Shown in pieces: positions 62,509 to 64,000 of a stretch of DNA of 64,000 nucleotides. The notes below the pieces were generated by a model. The model saw nothing but the letters and a program-made list of their open reading frames with translations, did no database searches and was not told the origin of the DNA. Both the position numbers and the translations under genes were made by a program. This stretch comes from Anaerolineales bacterium. Lineage in GTDB: Bacteria > Chloroflexota > Anaerolineae > Anaerolineales > UBA4823. Within the stretch, counting starts at the first letter, position 1. Each line of letters opens with the position of its first letter. The stretch is taken from NCBI GenBank assembly GCA_020060465.1, contig JAGVAD010000006.1, positions 1 to 64,000 of the forward strand. Reading direction: 5' to 3'.

Positions 62509-64000
62509 CTAGCTCGACGTCACAGCAGCAGCATCCTCTCCTTCCAGCAATTGCCTCAGGAGAGTTTGTTCTTGCTCCGCGGAAGTGATTTCACCGTCCA
62601 GCCATGCGGTACGCAGACGCTCCAAAATCGCACGATAGCGCGGGCCAGGCGTCAACCCCAGGGAGCGCAGAGCATCTCCATCTGTAACAGGCTTTACGTT
62701 TTGCCAACGCGTTGCGTAAGCGTGCAACGTCTTCCGCAGACGGGCGTCCGTTGTAGCCAGGTACAGCGCATAGCGAGCCAGGGCTGGCGCTTGCTCCAAA
62801 ATTGCGGTCGCCTGGCTGGGGGTGGCTTGCGCTAAAAGCTGCCGCTCTCCCCACAATTTACACGCCGCCTGGATGACACGCGAGAGTTGGGCGGGCAATT
62901 TGAGCCGACGCGCGATGCTATCGGCGATCTCTTCTGGCAACGTGATCAGCCAAAGAGTGTAACCCAAATCCTGGCGCAGCGTAGCCATATTGGCAGAAAG
63001 GCCCCACTCCGCTTCAGGGTGTATGTCTTGCAACATTTCCAGGCGTGTAAAATGCCAGTCGTCCCAGGCAAGATTGGGATGAATGAACGAGAGCAAATCC
63101 AACTCTTTCAACCGGTTGATGATCTGCGGCGCAGAACTGCTGTTTAAGATGTGGTTTAACTCATGACGTATGCGGTCGCCCGAAAGGCGCTCGATGAGCG
63201 GACGCGCTTCCAATAGCAATTGCATGGTGCGTTCTTCAATACGAAAGGCGAATCGCTGCTCAAAACGCACTGCCCGCAGAATGCGCGTGGGGTCGTCAAC
63301 AAAAGACAACGAATGCAGCACACGCACCACGCCATGCCGTAGATCATCCAGCCCGCCCCAATAGTCGTAAAGTGCGCCGTAATGTCGCCCATCCAAACGC
63401 AAAGCCAGGGTATTGATGGTGAAATCTCGCCGATGCAAATCCAACTTGATGCTGCCGCGCTCCACAGTAGGCAGGGCAGTGGGATGCGTGTAAAACTCGG
63501 TGCGCGCCGACACCAGGTCAACCGTTGATAAACCGGCTACCGAAAACTGACAGGGCGGTGATTCGCCTTTGCCATCCAGATGCCATTTGGCGGTGCCAAA
63601 ACGCGCATGGCCGGTCACCCGCCCGCCGTAGCGCTCTGCCAGCGCCCGCGCCAGAGCAATTGCTTCCCCCTCGACCACCAGGTCAAAGTCCAGGCTGGGG
63701 CGCTCCATCAACAGATCGCGGACAAATCCGCCCACTAAATAGAGCGCTGAACGCTGCTCATACGCCATTTCGGCAATGGCTTTCAATAAATTCAGGCGGT
63801 CGGCCGGCAATGCGCTCTCCAGCCGAGAAGCCAGGTTCATCCGCCCCGGAGGCGGCGTATCGGGCAAGAGGTTCTTGAGCAGGTCCGTACGGGTGACAAT
63901 ACCCACCAATTCACCCGTCTGTGGGTCCACCACCGGCACCTGCCCCCAACCGGTATCGGTGACAATGCGCTGCACTTTCTCGATCGAATCGTTCGGCGAT
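62509..64000 (-). CDS. CBS-domain tRNA nucleotidyltransferase / poly(A) polymerase family (partial)
   Basis: The frame enters through the right edge (reading SPNDSIEKVQRIV before the first possible GTG at 63975), so the N-terminus is outside the window. Seen: the end of a CBS domain (GWGQVPVVDPQTGELVGIVT), then class-II nucleotidyltransferase head ALYLVGGFVRDLLMERP with the metal Asp pair DFDLVVEG, RRDFTINTLALRLDGRHYG, and DPTRILRAVRFEQRFAF, and a helical tail. CBS plus this core is the layout of the large DHH-CBS-nucleotidyltransferase proteins; the DHH part would lie outside. It could be an A-adding or CCA-adding enzyme. Confidence 0.9.
   Translation of the reverse strand, partial: SPNDSIEKVQRIVTDTGWGQVPVVDPQTGELVGIVTRTDLLKNLLPDTPPPGRMNLASRLESALPADRLNLLKAIAEMAYEQRSALYLVGGFVRDLLMERPSLDFDLVVEGEAIALARALAERYGGRVTGHARFGTAKWHLDGKGESPPCQFSVAGLSTVDLVSARTEFYTHPTALPTVERGSIKLDLHRRDFTINTLALRLDGRHYGALYDYWGGLDDLRHGVVRVLHSLSFVDDPTRILRAVRFEQRFAFRIEERTMQLLLEARPLIERLSGDRIRHELNHILNSSSAPQIINRLKELDLLSFIHPNLAWDDWHFTRLEMLQDIHPEAEWGLSANMATLRQDLGYTLWLITLPEEIADSIARRLKLPAQLSRVIQAACKLWGERQLLAQATPSQATAILEQAPALARYALYLATTDARLRKTLHAYATRWQNVKPVTDGDALRSLGLTPGPRYRAILERLRTAWLDGEITSAEQEQTLLRQLLEGEDAAAVTSS

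Noticed and set aside
1-64000. CRISPR arrays, tRNAs, rRNAs, IS elements
   Set aside because: No regularly spaced repeats, no tRNA cloverleaf with TTC-A consensus, no transposase motifs and no long flanking inverted repeats were seen on reading both strands.

Overview
The window reads as a chromosomal segment of a bacterium of the Chloroflexota, most likely class Anaerolineae. This rests on gene content and style: a bacillosamine-type glycan set, a GH57/GH13 glycogen neighbourhood, a TrpB2-type tryptophan synthase behind a T-box, many lineage-style membrane proteins carrying zinc ribbons or beta-propellers, and a degraded secreted-protein tail ending in the FLPLV motif common in that phylum. 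The assignment is an inference; no rRNA or other marker is present. The DNA is moderately GC-rich, densely coded, and has many ATGA or short overlaps. I found no tRNA, rRNA, CRISPR array, insertion sequence or prophage.

Region by region. 1-11.5 kb (+): pth and mfd, then a tightly packed set: PglC-like phosphosugar transferase, E1 alpha and E1 beta of a 2-oxoacid dehydrogenase, a zinc-ribbon/TM/NHL-propeller protein, a protein joining a lipoyl domain and a subunit-binding domain to a PglD/NeuD-type sugar N-acyltransferase, a DegT aminotransferase and a UbiA prenyltransferase. I propose that this is a glycan-acylation system fed directly by a dedicated dehydrogenase; it is the most novel item here. 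11.5-20.8 kb: a secreted DUF5666 repeat protein, a deoxynucleoside kinase, a YihY protein, a methyltransferase, then M29 aminopeptidase, malQ, glgC and an SRPBCC-PDZ-DinB fusion on the minus strand. 21-27.5 kb: GH57 and a very large GH13 protein (convergent) and a GAF-PP2C phosphatase. 27.7-32.5 kb: sulfurtransferase, two surface proteins and an ABC-2 exporter.

32.7-37 kb holds two tandem paralogues in which an ECF-sigma-like N-terminus is fused through one membrane segment to an extracytoplasmic sensor region (LysM in one, an RseB/LolA-like domain in the other, and a shared C-terminal part with two conserved cysteines). 37.2-40.6 kb is a canonical PDH E1a-E1b-E2 operon closed by a strong terminator. 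40.7-42.6 kb: an unknown protein and an MFS transporter, then a decayed 0.5-kb stretch. 43.1-50.7 kb: an Mrp (A/B fused, C, D, E, F, G) antiporter operon followed by a CPA2-type antiporter and a PII-like protein. 50.8-52.6 kb: TrpB2 with a tryptophan T-box leader and near-consensus promoter. 52.7-61.9 kb (-): folA-thyA and the long nusA-ylxR-infB-rbfA-nrnA-truB-ribF information-processing operon with its own promoter and structured leader. The window closes with a GNAT acetyltransferase and a CBS-bearing tRNA nucleotidyltransferase that runs off the end.

Functional themes: cell-surface glycan modification, storage glucan metabolism, envelope sensing, ion and pH homeostasis, and the core translation/transcription machinery. 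All functional calls rest on reading motifs and neighbourhoods; no database search was run.
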